A stretch of 64,000 nt of DNA from Solibaculum_A intestinale (GCF_040096205.1 NZ_JBBMFD010000001.1:372001-436000), one strand, 5' to 3'. Positions 51,561 through 61,445 are shown, counted from the stretch's first letter. Translations and numbers: made by a program. The notes: generated from the sequence alone by a model not told the origin.

Positions 51561-52010
51561 TTATAACTGCGCTGTGTCGAGCAAAATGGTCACCGGCCCG
51601 TCGTTTAAAAGGGACACCTTCATATCCGCCCCAAACACGCCGGTTTCAACCTGCCCGATTCCTTCCCCTTTCAGCGCTTGTACATAGAACCGGTAAAGCC
51701 GGTCCGCCTCCTGGGGCGGGGCGGCATTGGTAAAGGAAGGGCGGCGGCCGTGACGGCAGTCGGCATACAAGGTAAACTGGGACACCACCAAGGCGCTCCC
51801 GCCTATGTCCAGCACCGACCGGTTCATTTTGTCCTGTTCGTCGGTAAAAATGCGCAGGCCCGCGGTTTTGCGCGCCAGCAGGGAAGCCTCAACCTCCCCG
51901 TCCCCATGGGTGACGCCCAGCAAAATCAGAAGCCCCGGACCGATCTCTCCAACTGTTTTTCCGTCTACTTCCACACGAGCGTTCGTTATCCGCTGAATGA
52001 CCGCTCTCAT
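51561..52010 (-). CDS. dtd: D-aminoacyl-tRNA deacylase
   Basis: Removes D-amino acids from mischarged tRNA. From the ATG at 52010 (MRAVIQRITNARVEVDGK), it has 149 residues with the SQFTLYAD and NDGPVTILLD motifs, the two active-site signatures of the family. It lies 20 bases after relA, the usual relA-dtd pair. Upstream in-frame codons belong to a shadow of relA. Confidence 0.97.
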   Translation of the reverse strand: MRAVIQRITNARVEVDGKTVGEIGPGLLILLGVTHGDGEVEASLLARKTAGLRIFTDEQDKMNRSVLDIGGSALVVSQFTLYADCRHGRRPSFTNAAPPQEADRLYRFYVQALKGEGIGQVETGVFGADMKVSLLNDGPVTILLDTAQL

Positions 52011-52030
52011 CCGCCCGTCTCCTCTCTTTC

Positions 52031-54199
52031 TTATGCGCGTTTCGCACCAAGGACACCTGGAATCTTTGCAATGCGGGAAATGATGCTGCTCAAATGCTCC
52101 TTGCCGTTGACGCCGATGGTCAGCTGAATGCCCACGCTGCTGCCCTTGGTTTCCTGGGCGTTGAAGGCGTGGATCATCACATGCATGGCGGCCAGCTGAC
52201 CGGTTAAATCGGCCAGGATCCCGTGGCGGTTGGTCACCTCCACGTTCAGGCCGCACTTGTATTCGCCCTTGTGCACCGTGTCCCAATAGGCACTGACCCA
52301 CCGCTCCGGCTCGTCGGACATGGCGATGACTTTGGGTACATTGGGGCAGTCTCGTTTGTGGATGGAAACGCCGTAGCCCCGAGTGATAAACCCGATGATT
52401 TCGTCCCCAGGCAAGGGATTGCAGCAGCGGGAGAATTTCACCAGGCAATTGTCCACCCCTTCGATGATGACGCCGGAGTTGTTGACCACCTTGCGCTTGG
52501 GCGCGGTGATAGCCGTTTCCGGGTTAAAACGCTCCACCTTTACGATTCTTTGATAATCGTCCCGGATGCGGGGCATGATTCTGGACAGCACCACCCCGCC
52601 ATAGCCGATGGAGGCATAGAGCTCCTCTAGAGAGTTGCAGTGCTGCTTTGCGGCTAAGTCCTGCAAGAACTCCTGCATTTTTTCTTCCGGCAGCCGGATG
52701 TTGTTGCGGGCGAATTCCCGCTCCAGCTCCGCTTTGCCTTCTATGATATTCTCTTCCTTGCACTCGTTTTTAAACCACTGGCGTATTTTGGTTCTGGCCT
52801 GGCCCGTCTGCACGATCTTCAGCCAGTCCCGGCTGGGGCCGTGCTTGGGATCGGAAGAGGTCATCACCTCGATGATTTCGCCGGTTTTCACCTTGTATTC
52901 CAGCGGCACGATCCGCCCGTCCACCTTCGCGCCGGTCATCCGGTTGCCCACGGCGGAATGGATGGCATAGGCAAAGTCGATGACGGTGGAGCCCACCGGC
53001 AGGCTGATTACATCCCCTTTTGGGGTGAGCACAAAGACCTCCTCCGGCGCCAAATCGGTCTTGATGGTACGCACGATGTCTTCCACATCGTCCGCTTCCT
53101 TCTGATTTTCCAGCATCTGGCGGATCCAGGCCAGGCGCTCCTCCAGCTTGTCCTTCCCCTGAATGCCGGCCTTGTACTTCCAGTGGGCCGCGATGCCGTA
53201 TTCCGCCGTATGGTGCATGTCCCAGGTACGGATCTGCACCTCGAAGGGAACCCCCTCTTTGCCGATAACGGTAGTGTGCAGCGACTGGTACATGTTTGGC
53301 TTAGGGGTACAGATATAGTCCTTGAACCGGCTGGGAACCGGACGGAACATGTCGTGAATAATGCCTAGGACGTTATAGCAGTCGATGAGCGTATCCACAA
53401 TGATGCGCACGGCGTAGATGTCGTAAATCTCGTCGAAGGACTTGCCCTGGATGATCATTTTCCGATAGATGCCGTTGACGCTTTTGACCCGGCCTTCGAT
53501 GTAGACGTTTGGCATGATGGTGCTCAGGCGCTCGCGGATCTGCTCCTGCAGACTTTTCAAAAGCCGTTCCCGGTCATTTTTGCGCAGCTCCAGATTTTCC
53601 TCAATCTCGTGCACCGCCACCGGGTCCAGGTAATGGATGGACAGGTCCTCCAGTTCCTCCTTGACCGCCCGGATACCGAGACGGTGGGCGATGGGCGCGT
53701 AAATGTCCATGGTTTCCCGGGCCTTGTCCCGGCGCTTCTGCTCGGGCATATACTGGAGAGTGCGCATGTTGTGCAGCCGGTCGGCCAGTTTGATGATGAT
53801 GACCCGGATATCCTGGGACATGGCCAGCAGCATCTTGCGCACGTTTTCCGCCTGCTGCTCCTCGCGGGAGGAATAGGGGATCTTATCGAGCTTGGTCACC
53901 CCGTCCACCAGAGCTGCAATGTCCTCACCAAACAGGTCGGTGATTTCCTTGAGGGTATGCCCGGTGTCCTCCACCACGTCGTGGAGCAGAGCCGCGATGA
54001 TGCAGTCGGTGTCCATTCCTAAGTTTACAAGAATGGCCGCCACATTGAGCGGATGGAGAAAATACGGCTCGCCCGACTGGCGCTTCTGTCCCTTGTGGGC
54101 GTCGAACGCATAATCGTATGCCTTGTGCACCTGCTCGTAATCATAGGGCCGGCCGGTCTCCTTCATAATCTGGTAAAGCCAGTCATAAGTCATTTCCAT
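52031..54199 (-). CDS. relA: RelA/SpoT-family (p)ppGpp synthetase/hydrolase
   Basis: A bifunctional alarmone enzyme. The 722-residue protein has an N-terminal HD hydrolase domain (HDVVEDTGHT near 69-78), a synthetase domain (about 210-340; SRFKDYICTPKPNMYQSLHTTV), a TGS domain (about 385-450), a helical region and a C-terminal ACT domain (about 650-720). The hydrolase His/Asp pair is intact, so it probably both makes and degrades (p)ppGpp. AGGTGAG precedes the ATG. It is 4 bases after recJ; apt, which lies between them in Bacillus, is missing here. Confidence 0.98.
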   Translation of the reverse strand: MEMTYDWLYQIMKETGRPYDYEQVHKAYDYAFDAHKGQKRQSGEPYFLHPLNVAAILVNLGMDTDCIIAALLHDVVEDTGHTLKEITDLFGEDIAALVDGVTKLDKIPYSSREEQQAENVRKMLLAMSQDIRVIIIKLADRLHNMRTLQYMPEQKRRDKARETMDIYAPIAHRLGIRAVKEELEDLSIHYLDPVAVHEIEENLELRKNDRERLLKSLQEQIRERLSTIMPNVYIEGRVKSVNGIYRKMIIQGKSFDEIYDIYAVRIIVDTLIDCYNVLGIIHDMFRPVPSRFKDYICTPKPNMYQSLHTTVIGKEGVPFEVQIRTWDMHHTAEYGIAAHWKYKAGIQGKDKLEERLAWIRQMLENQKEADDVEDIVRTIKTDLAPEEVFVLTPKGDVISLPVGSTVIDFAYAIHSAVGNRMTGAKVDGRIVPLEYKVKTGEIIEVMTSSDPKHGPSRDWLKIVQTGQARTKIRQWFKNECKEENIIEGKAELEREFARNNIRLPEEKMQEFLQDLAAKQHCNSLEELYASIGYGGVVLSRIMPRIRDDYQRIVKVERFNPETAITAPKRKVVNNSGVIIEGVDNCLVKFSRCCNPLPGDEIIGFITRGYGVSIHKRDCPNVPKVIAMSDEPERWVSAYWDTVHKGEYKCGLNVEVTNRHGILADLTGQLAAMHVMIHAFNAQETKGSSVGIQLTIGVNGKEHLSSIISRIAKIPGVLGAKRA

Positions 54200-54203
54200 C
54201 GTC

Positions 54204-56258
54204 TCACCTCCCCGCCTCGTTTCTCTTTCGCCGCAGCTCGCACAAAACCGCGGAATCGTCCAAATTCACTTTTCCCTTAGTGGGCAGCAGCCGGATATCC
54301 AGCTGGCCCGCCCTATTTTCATAGGCGGCGATACCCAGCTCCTGCAGCGCGTCCAGCGCCACCAGCAGCTTACCGCTCCCCAGCCCCAGCCGGTGAAAAA
54401 GCAAGTCGATGCTGCCCCGGTAGCCGCCCTGAGCGCGCACATAGCGAAAGAGCGCCGCCATTTCGTCCCGATTTGGGCACAAAGCCGCCAACTCCTCTTC
54501 CCTACATGGTTCTCCTCTTTGCAGGGATTCATACAAGCGAAGGCCCTCGGTACAGGCTTCTTCTTTGAGTCCGGAAGGCCGCGCGTCCTTGACGATCACC
54601 GAAAGGCTCTGCTCCCCGCGATACTCCGAAATGGAGAGGGACACCGCCAAATCAAGCTTTTCGCCCTGGGAAAAGGCGAGTTCCGCCGCCGGCATTCCGA
54701 ACCATACCGCCTGCACCTGCACATTATCCCGCCAGAGGTTTAAGCGCACATGCTTGCCCCCCGCCAGCGGCGTGGCGCTTTGCAGCGTCATCCCAAACAG
54801 GCCGAACAAGGGCGCCGGGTTCTCGCAGCCGAAGGGCTCGAGAAAATGCAGGTCCCGCACCGCTTCCAGGGAAAGAGAGGCCGGGCGCAGCTTGCAGTCG
54901 AGCGTAAGCTTGGGAAGGGGCATTGGCGTTGAAAGCCCCGCCGCATAGGCATTGACGGCCCGGCGGAATTCGTCCACGTTTCCGGCTTCCAGCTCCAGCC
55001 CCGCCGCCAGCTTATGCCCGCCGAACCGGGTCAGGTGAATCGAACAGGCGGCGATGGCGTCGTACAGCGAAAAGCCCTCGATGCTCCGGCCGGAGCCCTT
55101 GGCCCGATCTCCTTCGATCGAAATCAGAATACAGGGCTTGGCGTACCGCTCCACCATCTTGGAGGCGACGATGCCGATGACTCCTTTGTGCCATTCCTCT
55201 CCGGCCAGCACCAGCACCCGGTCGTAAGCAAAAGCCGGATTCTCGTCCAGAATCTGCTGGGCCTTTTGGAGGATATCCGCTTCCATCTGCTGGCGAAGCC
55301 GGTTTTCCCCGTCGATCTCCTGGGCCAGGTCCTTGGCCTCCTGGGGATCCTCCGACAAAAGCAGGCGAACCGCCCGGTCGGGGGAACCGATCCGTCCCGC
55401 GGCGTTGATGCGCGGGGCCAGGGAAAACGCCACATTTGTGCCGGTGAGCCGGCGCCCGGTCATCCCCGCCGCGTCTAAAAGAGCGGCCACGCCCGCCCGG
55501 TCGGAGTTGCTTAGGTGCAAAAGCCCCCGCTGGACCAGCGCCCGGTTTTCCCCCTTTAAGGGAACCACGTCTCCCATGGTGCCGATGGCCACCAAGTCCG
55601 CGTACTCGTCCAAAAGCCCCTCCGGCTCGCCGCCTTCCAAGGCTTGTACCAGTTTAAAGGCAACGCCCACTCCCGCGTAGTCATGAAACCGGCTGGGGCA
55701 GTCAGCCCGGTGCGGGTTAACCACCGCGCAGGCGTTGGGAAGCACGTCACCGGGAGTATGATGGTCGGTCACCACCACGTCCATCCCAAGGGAATTTGCA
55801 TAGTCGATTTCCTCGTGGGCGGACACGCCGTTGTCCACCGTAATCAGAAGCTTGACCCCGTCCTCATGAAGGGCGGCGACGGCTTCCTTGTTGAGCCCGT
55901 AACCCTCCCCTTCCCGCTGGGGGATATAGTAACGCACATCCGCGTCCCTGGCGCAAAGATAGGAATAGAGCACCGCCGTTGCCGTGACGCCGTCCGCGTC
56001 GTAGTCGCCGTAGACCGCGATCCGCTCAAAGTTCTCAATGGCATCCTCTACCCGCTCTGCCGCCTTGTCCATATCCGCAAAGGAGAACGGGTCTTCAAAG
56101 GCATCCGTCCCGTTTATGTATGCAATGGCCGCTTGTGGGTCGTCAAAGCCGCGCCCGGCCAGCAGCACGCTGAGCAGGCCGGAAAACTGGCCCGATTCGC
56201 TCAGCGCATTTGCCGCCGCCCGGTCAAAGGAATGAAGCACCCATCTTTTTCTTCCCAT
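54204..56258 (-). CDS. recJ: Single-stranded-DNA-specific exonuclease RecJ
   Basis: A 5'-3' ssDNA exonuclease of the DHH/DHHA1 family. The 684-residue protein has DYDADGVTATAVLYS (about 83-97) and VVTDHHTPGD (about 157-166), the DHH motifs, then GTMGDVVPL and the DHHA1 motif with SGRSIEGFSLYDA and RFGGHKLAAGLELE near 410-440. An OB fold follows (about 475-565). The last ~130 residues are extra and of unclear role. It is the first gene of the recJ-relA-dtd operon, with its own promoter. Confidence 0.97.
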   Translation of the reverse strand: MGRKRWVLHSFDRAAANALSESGQFSGLLSVLLAGRGFDDPQAAIAYINGTDAFEDPFSFADMDKAAERVEDAIENFERIAVYGDYDADGVTATAVLYSYLCARDADVRYYIPQREGEGYGLNKEAVAALHEDGVKLLITVDNGVSAHEEIDYANSLGMDVVVTDHHTPGDVLPNACAVVNPHRADCPSRFHDYAGVGVAFKLVQALEGGEPEGLLDEYADLVAIGTMGDVVPLKGENRALVQRGLLHLSNSDRAGVAALLDAAGMTGRRLTGTNVAFSLAPRINAAGRIGSPDRAVRLLLSEDPQEAKDLAQEIDGENRLRQQMEADILQKAQQILDENPAFAYDRVLVLAGEEWHKGVIGIVASKMVERYAKPCILISIEGDRAKGSGRSIEGFSLYDAIAACSIHLTRFGGHKLAAGLELEAGNVDEFRRAVNAYAAGLSTPMPLPKLTLDCKLRPASLSLEAVRDLHFLEPFGCENPAPLFGLFGMTLQSATPLAGGKHVRLNLWRDNVQVQAVWFGMPAAELAFSQGEKLDLAVSLSISEYRGEQSLSVIVKDARPSGLKEEACTEGLRLYESLQRGEPCREEELAALCPNRDEMAALFRYVRAQGGYRGSIDLLFHRLGLGSGKLLVALDALQELGIAAYENRAGQLDIRLLPTKGKVNLDDSAVLCELRRKRNEAGR

Positions 56259-56336
56259 AAACTTTCCTCACCGTCTGATTTTCCCGCGTTTGCCCAAGCC
56301 GTAGGGCAAAGAGGCGCCACTCGTTGATATCGTTTT

Positions 56337-56365
56337 ATTTTACCACTTTTGCCCGTTTGATTCAA
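56337..56365 (-). promoter_or_regulatory. Sigma-A-like promoter of the recJ operon
   Basis: TTGAAT (56360-56365), 17 bases, TAAAAT (56337-56342) on minus. Confidence 0.65.
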
Positions 56366-56376
56366 CCGCAATCTTT

Positions 56377-57144
56377 TCAGGTATTCCACAAGCTGTCGTA
56401 AATGTCCATCCGTCTTTCCATCACCGCCGCATAGCCCGCTTTGGCCCATTCTCCTACGTTTTCCCTGTCCTTCGGCGCCGGCACCCGGATGGCCAGTACC
56501 TGTTTGAGCGCACCTGTGTCCAGAAGATCCTGCAGCCGCCGGGCCGCTTTGTCCTCCCGCGCATTTGCCCCTTTCTGTGCGGTACCGGTTTCCACCAGCA
56601 GCAGACGCTGGGCGCCCAGCTCCCGCAGCGGCCAAAGCAGGGAGGTCTTGAGCAGAACATTCCCGTATAACAAGTACCGCTCACCCCGGGCGGTCAATAA
56701 AGTCTTTTCCCCGAAGATGCAGGCGGCCGCCATGGGCAGCGCCTCCGCCCGGGCAATCACGGCCGAATCCCCCGCCGAACCGGGAGGAATCATAACCGCA
56801 GTAATATCCTTAGCCCGCTGCAGATCGAAGGCCGACAGGGCGCAGGCGGGCGGCAGCGGACCCAACGGCGCAATCCCGGCCCGTTCTAAAATCTTAGTCA
56901 GGCGCCGTTTGCGCCGCCAGCGGGAAACCGGGCCGCCCCGGTTTTCAAAGCGCAGCAGCTTCATCAGCGCTCCCAGTTGGGCAGAGGTATCCACCTCCTG
57001 ACAAAAAAGCAGCGCCGGCAGCGCAGCCGTCCCGGTTGCAGACACCGCCGCCACCCGAATTTCCAGTTTGCGCAGCGCCGCCAGCGCGCCGATGGCCGCC
57101 GCAGCGCTCGCTCCATCGCCCATCAGGGCGACTCCCGTTTTCAA
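56377..57144 (-). CDS. Degenerate patatin-like protein
   Basis: A 255-residue protein with the patatin phospholipase layout: an N-terminal Gly/Ala loop (GDGASAAAAIGALAAL, about 9-24), a second strand-turn at 34-40 where the nucleophile elbow GxSxG should be, and a C-terminal YLLYGNVLL (about 154-163) where the catalytic DG(G/A) should be, followed by the conserved PLRELGAQRLLLVE. The Ser position is Thr37, the flanking glycines are lost, and the Asp position is Tyr. I take it as a non-catalytic homologue. Start at the TTG at 57144 (MKTGVALMGDGAS), which has GGGGGAG 6 bases before it. It is single, between corA (divergent) and recJ. Confidence 0.65.
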   Translation of the reverse strand: MKTGVALMGDGASAAAAIGALAALRKLEIRVAAVSATGTAALPALLFCQEVDTSAQLGALMKLLRFENRGGPVSRWRRKRRLTKILERAGIAPLGPLPPACALSAFDLQRAKDITAVMIPPGSAGDSAVIARAEALPMAAACIFGEKTLLTARGERYLLYGNVLLKTSLLWPLRELGAQRLLLVETGTAQKGANAREDKAARRLQDLLDTGALKQVLAIRVPAPKDRENVGEWAKAGYAAVMERRMDIYDSLWNT

Positions 57145-57283
57145 GCCGCTCTCCCCCTTTCCGACGATCTTTCCTTTCCATCGAAATTGGCATGGCTCGT
57201 TCGCATGCAACCCTTTCCTTCCAATGTACTCAAAAGGAGGCCTCCTGGTTCCTGTCCGTTTTCATGCGGCCGCTCTGTCCCGG

Positions 57284-57312
57284 TTGCGGCCAGGGCTGCC
57301 AAGTGGTACAAT
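57284..57312 (+). promoter_or_regulatory. Sigma-A-like promoter of the CorA-family gene
   Basis: TTGCGG (57284-57289), 17 bases, TACAAT (57307-57312) on plus. Confidence 0.65.
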
Positions 57313-57347
57313 ACAATTGAAATTGCTGCACAAAGGAGAAGATTCGC

Positions 57348-58268
57348 TTGCGTTACCGGATGAAAGATGGATGTCTCCAGATCCAGGAATCCAGCGCCGA
57401 AGATACCGGCGCGGACCGGGTTATCTGCGTATTCGGCCTGGAGGAAGCGAAGGCGGCCGCGGCGGATTTTGGGCTTTCCCCCTCTTTTCTGGCCGAAGCG
57501 TTTGAGAATCGTTCCACCCGCGTCGAATGTCACGAGAATTTGGACCTTTTCTGTATCCACACCCTTGCCCACGCGGGGCAAGCCGATTCTTTTTCTACTG
57601 TCTTCGTCTTTCTGCAGCGGGAGAACCTGCTGTTTGCCTGCAAGGAGCCTCAGCGCGTGGAAGCCATGATGGAGCGCATCCGCAGGGACGACAAGGCAGA
57701 CCAAAGCTTTGGCCGGGTGCTGTGCGAATTTTTTAATATCCTGATGGAAAAGGACACGTCCCGTTTGGAGGGTATGGAACAGGAAATTACCAGCTTGGAG
57801 GACGAAATCCTCCTCAACCGGCAAAAGGTAGACTATGTTCGCCGCATCATCGTCCTGCGCAAGCGGCTGATGGTGCTGCGGCGGTATTACGAGCAGCTTC
57901 TGGACGTGTTTTCCTACATTGACGGAAATGAAAACGGGTTGTTCGAAAAACGGTCCCTGCGCGCCTTTCGCATTCTCGCCGGCAAGGCCGATCGGCTTTA
58001 CCATAACGTACTCGGCCTGCGCGATTACGTCACCCAAATCCGGGAGGCGTACCAAGCGGAGGTGGACATCAACCTGAACACCACCATGAAGATTTTTACC
58101 GTTATCACCGCTATTTTTCTTCCCCTTACCCTGGTGGCCGGCTGGTATGGGATGAACTTCAATATGCCCGAATACCAGTCTCCTTACGGCTATCCCATCG
58201 TCATTGCCGTGAGTCTGATTGTGGTGGCGGCCTGCTTGTTGTTCTTTAAAAAGCGCAAGTGGTTTTAA
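57348..58268 (+). CDS. corA-like: CorA-family magnesium/divalent cation transporter
   Basis: A 306-residue membrane transporter. A large cytoplasmic N-terminal domain (about 1-240) with a long coiled-coil helix is followed by two C-terminal membrane helices (about 245-268 and 280-299). The first ends in the diagnostic YGMN motif (about 264-267). This is the pentameric CorA layout; the ion is probably Mg2+, but Co/Ni/Zn members exist. It has a TTG start at 57348 with AAGGAG before it. It is on the plus strand, with its own terminator. Confidence 0.94.
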   Translation: MRYRMKDGCLQIQESSAEDTGADRVICVFGLEEAKAAAADFGLSPSFLAEAFENRSTRVECHENLDLFCIHTLAHAGQADSFSTVFVFLQRENLLFACKEPQRVEAMMERIRRDDKADQSFGRVLCEFFNILMEKDTSRLEGMEQEITSLEDEILLNRQKVDYVRRIIVLRKRLMVLRRYYEQLLDVFSYIDGNENGLFEKRSLRAFRILAGKADRLYHNVLGLRDYVTQIREAYQAEVDINLNTTMKIFTVITAIFLPLTLVAGWYGMNFNMPEYQSPYGYPIVIAVSLIVVAACLLFFKKRKWF

Positions 58269-58273
58269 TTACA

Positions 58274-58317
58274 AAAAGGAAGAGGGCCGGGATTATTTCC
58301 GGCCCTCTTCCTTTTTT
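58274..58317. terminator. Bidirectional terminator between corA and the GGDEF-EAL gene
   Basis: A 15-base-pair perfect stem (58276-58290 with 58299-58313), with T-runs on both strands. It can serve the converging genes on each side. Confidence 0.92.
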
Positions 58318-58404
58318 ATCTGCCTATTCCAGAGAAGATAGAATTCTAGATTCGTGCTCGTCGTCCATTCCCACCCGGCGGGTAGGGAAACCGGCCGATC
58401 GAAT

Positions 58405-61400
58405 TCACACTTTTCTTCGTTTTGCCGCCGCCCTAATTTCCTGCACGGTGGATTCCTCAATGCCCTGGGGATGATAGCCGGGCTTTCCAAGGTAATAACC
58501 CTGCATATAATCCGCACCCAGAGAAATAAGCGTTTCCATTTCGCTCCTGGTTTCCACTCCTTCCGCAATGACCTTAATGTGACGTTCCTTGGAATAAGCG
58601 ATCAGGTTTTCGAAAAGCACCTGCCGGTTTTCATCCTCATCAATTCCCCGAACGATGGACATATCGATCTTCACAAAGTCCGGCGTAACCGACAGCAGCA
58701 CCGCGTCCCCGTTATAGCCCGAACCGAAATCGTCGAGCGCCAGGCAGCAATCCCAATACTGCACCAGGCGCTGTTTGCGGCTGGTGGCCTGCTCGTCGAT
58801 TTCGTCGTTCTCGGTCAGCTCGATAACGATACGGTCCAGAAGCGGACGGTAGAGCTTTTCAATGTCGTAAATGTCGCTCTCGGTGAGAAGCTGGTTGGGG
58901 ATGGAATTGATAAACACCTTGCACCCGGCAAGCGCCTCTTGGTTGCGGTCAAAAGCCTTGAGCGCCTTAAACCAGGTCAGGTGCTCGATTTGGTAGAGCT
59001 TGGACTGGGACCGGGCCAGACGCAGCACGTCCACCGGCGAATTGAGAGTGCCCATCTGCGGGCGCATAAGCGCTTCGTAAGCGAACACCTGGCCGCTCAC
59101 CGCGTCCACAATCGGCTGGAAAGCGTATTCCACCAGCTCCTCGTCGATAAGCTTGTTGAGATCCTCCCGGCTGCGCAGCAGGAAGGAATCCCGGTTGTAG
59201 CTTTCCCGGTCGAACTCATAGAGCTCGCCTTTGATGGTATTCTTGACCTTGTACATGGAAAAATCCGCATATTTGATAAGCTCTTCATAAGAGGTAGAAT
59301 CTTCCGGATACCAGGAGACGCCGGCGGAAGCCCGGATTTTGATGGTGCGGGAATCCGGCAGGGTCAGCGTCGCCTTGCGCAAGTCCTCGCGCACGTCGCC
59401 AATCACCCGGCGGATCTGCTTTTTATCTTCATAGCCGGAAAGGAACACATAGAACTCGTCGCCGGACATACGTGCGACGACACCGTTATGTGCAATGAAT
59501 TCCTTGAAGATGGAAGCAGCGCATCGGATGTATTCGTCGCCGAAATCATGGCCGTAGGTGTCGTTGATGTATTTGAGGTTATCCAGGTCGAACATAATGA
59601 AGGCCGCCATTCCCAGGGCTTTGGGATTCTCAAAGCACTTGGCGATTCTTGTATGGAAGGCGCGGCGGTTTAGAAGATTTGTAAGCAGGTCGTAGTCCCG
59701 CTCATACTCGATCTTCTTCTTTTCGAGCATTTCCTGGGTCACGTCCACCGCTACCCCCAGCATATGCTCCCGGTCCTGCACCAGCTTGACGCGCACCCAT
59801 TTGGGCACGCCCTGTTTGGTAAGCAGGCGGTAAACCTTCACCCTCCCGCCGTCCTCCGTAGTATCCACATACCGCTCCTTTTCCCTCAGCATCCGGTCAA
59901 ACTGCTGCACGGGAAGATAAGAAGCTTTGTCGGGACCGTCGATTTCCATGATGGCAAAAAAGTCGTCGGTACAGAACACTCGGTCCACGCCCTCTTGCTG
60001 TTCAAACGCGCCGATGGGGATGTTTGCCATATGGATGATCTGGGAAAGCTTGGAGGCCGAATCAAACACGCTGCTGCTCAGGGACTCCACCGCCGACGCC
60101 AGCTCGTCGATCTCGGTGATGCGTGTCTTTTCCAGCCGCACCGGCTTGGTCGGGTCGCTTTCCCGTACCTTGCGCACCAGAGCGGTAATGGGTTTTGTAA
60201 AAAAGGAGCCCACCATCAAAACGCTGACAATACTGATGAACAAAGATAAAACCAGCGCAATGAGCACGGCGGTCTGTACGCTTCTCGAAAAGCTCAAAAG
60301 ATTTTTGCTTTGTACGATTCCGGCCAAAGCCCACTTCTCATTTTCAAAAGGCGTATTAGAATTATAGAGCTTGAGGTGCTGCAGGCTTGCAAAGGTGGTA
60401 TCGGTGATCCGCTCGTTTTGCTCAAGCCGGTAAACGTTGGCATAATCCGGCTGGGGAGCAAGGGCTACCCGTTCTTCCTCCCCAAACAGCACTTTGGAAA
60501 TGGGGCCGCTTGCCAGCACCAGGTCCACTTGCATGTCCTCGTTTTCGTCCACGCACAAAAGGTACGCGCCTTTGTCGCTGCCGTCCACTTCTGCGGAAGG
60601 AAGCATGGTGCGCAGGTAATCGAGCTTGAGCTCCACCCCCAGCACCCCGTACGCCGTTCCATCCTCCTGCCGCAGAGGGATGGAATAGGTGATGACTTCC
60701 TCTTCATCGTCGTATAAGCAAAAAGGGCGGCACCAATAGCCAAGATCGGCGGTGGAAACCTGCGGGTGCTCCACCGCCGCCTGAAAAGGCTTTTGATAAA
60801 ACCGGCAGTATTCCGGGTCGTCGGCGTAAAACTGGAAGGTGGGGTACCAGCCGGTATCCATAGGAATGCCCAGCGTCTTGGTAATGGCAGAGGGTGCCCG
60901 CTCGATGAGCAGGTCGGAAGTATCGTTAGGGTTGGTCACCGGGTCGTCGTCCCGGATATAAAGACCGGACTTCACCGTATCCGCCGCCGATAGATCGGCC
61001 GGATCCTGCCCGTTTAAGATCAAAAACGCACCGGTCACGGAGTTTTTCCGGATCAGATAGAGAATGTCCGCACTGGTTTGCTCGAGAATTTCGACGGCTA
61101 AAGGCGAGTTGGCCGTAATGTCGGAAAGGGCGGCGTTTTCCTGCGCCAGAACCTGGGCGACCTTGTTGTTGACCGTCTCCTCCGTTTCCGTTAAGTTGGA
61201 CCAGCGCTGGATCATTTCGTTTTGCAGATAATTCTTGCGGTTGATGACCCGTTCGTTGAGAATATCAAAGGAATTGTTGTTGAGCTGCTCGATGGTGCCG
61301 CCCCAAAGAATGGTGCCGGCAAACAGACCCGCCTGTACCAGCATGACCACAATCATGGGAAAAAGCATCTTTTTCATAATGGAGTTGCTTTTGAGTTTTT

Positions 61401-61413
61401 TTATTCGCACCAT
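58405..61413 (-). CDS. Membrane sensor protein with GGDEF and EAL domains
   Basis: A 1002-residue c-di-GMP enzyme with one membrane helix near 20-40, a large extracytoplasmic sensor domain (dCache-like, about 45-375), a second membrane helix (about 380-405), HAMP (about 406-455), a PAS-like segment (about 460-570), a GGDEF domain (about 575-735; its signature reads SGDEF near 649) and an EAL domain (about 745-995). EAL motifs are complete: YEALMR, LTENDEID, LDDFGSGY, KIDMSIV, EGVET and QGYYLGKP. So it can probably hydrolyse c-di-GMP; the cyclase is probably active too, as SGDEF occurs in active enzymes. Start chosen at the ATG at 61413. It lies 33 bases after the solute-binding lipoprotein gene. 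Confidence 0.92.
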   Translation of the reverse strand: MVRIKKLKSNSIMKKMLFPMIVVMLVQAGLFAGTILWGGTIEQLNNNSFDILNERVINRKNYLQNEMIQRWSNLTETEETVNNKVAQVLAQENAALSDITANSPLAVEILEQTSADILYLIRKNSVTGAFLILNGQDPADLSAADTVKSGLYIRDDDPVTNPNDTSDLLIERAPSAITKTLGIPMDTGWYPTFQFYADDPEYCRFYQKPFQAAVEHPQVSTADLGYWCRPFCLYDDEEEVITYSIPLRQEDGTAYGVLGVELKLDYLRTMLPSAEVDGSDKGAYLLCVDENEDMQVDLVLASGPISKVLFGEEERVALAPQPDYANVYRLEQNERITDTTFASLQHLKLYNSNTPFENEKWALAGIVQSKNLLSFSRSVQTAVLIALVLSLFISIVSVLMVGSFFTKPITALVRKVRESDPTKPVRLEKTRITEIDELASAVESLSSSVFDSASKLSQIIHMANIPIGAFEQQEGVDRVFCTDDFFAIMEIDGPDKASYLPVQQFDRMLREKERYVDTTEDGGRVKVYRLLTKQGVPKWVRVKLVQDREHMLGVAVDVTQEMLEKKKIEYERDYDLLTNLLNRRAFHTRIAKCFENPKALGMAAFIMFDLDNLKYINDTYGHDFGDEYIRCAASIFKEFIAHNGVVARMSGDEFYVFLSGYEDKKQIRRVIGDVREDLRKATLTLPDSRTIKIRASAGVSWYPEDSTSYEELIKYADFSMYKVKNTIKGELYEFDRESYNRDSFLLRSREDLNKLIDEELVEYAFQPIVDAVSGQVFAYEALMRPQMGTLNSPVDVLRLARSQSKLYQIEHLTWFKALKAFDRNQEALAGCKVFINSIPNQLLTESDIYDIEKLYRPLLDRIVIELTENDEIDEQATSRKQRLVQYWDCCLALDDFGSGYNGDAVLLSVTPDFVKIDMSIVRGIDEDENRQVLFENLIAYSKERHIKVIAEGVETRSEMETLISLGADYMQGYYLGKPGYHPQGIEESTVQEIRAAAKRRKV

Positions 61414-61445
61414 TCTGCTTTCGCACCTTCCGCCTTTATTTGGTA

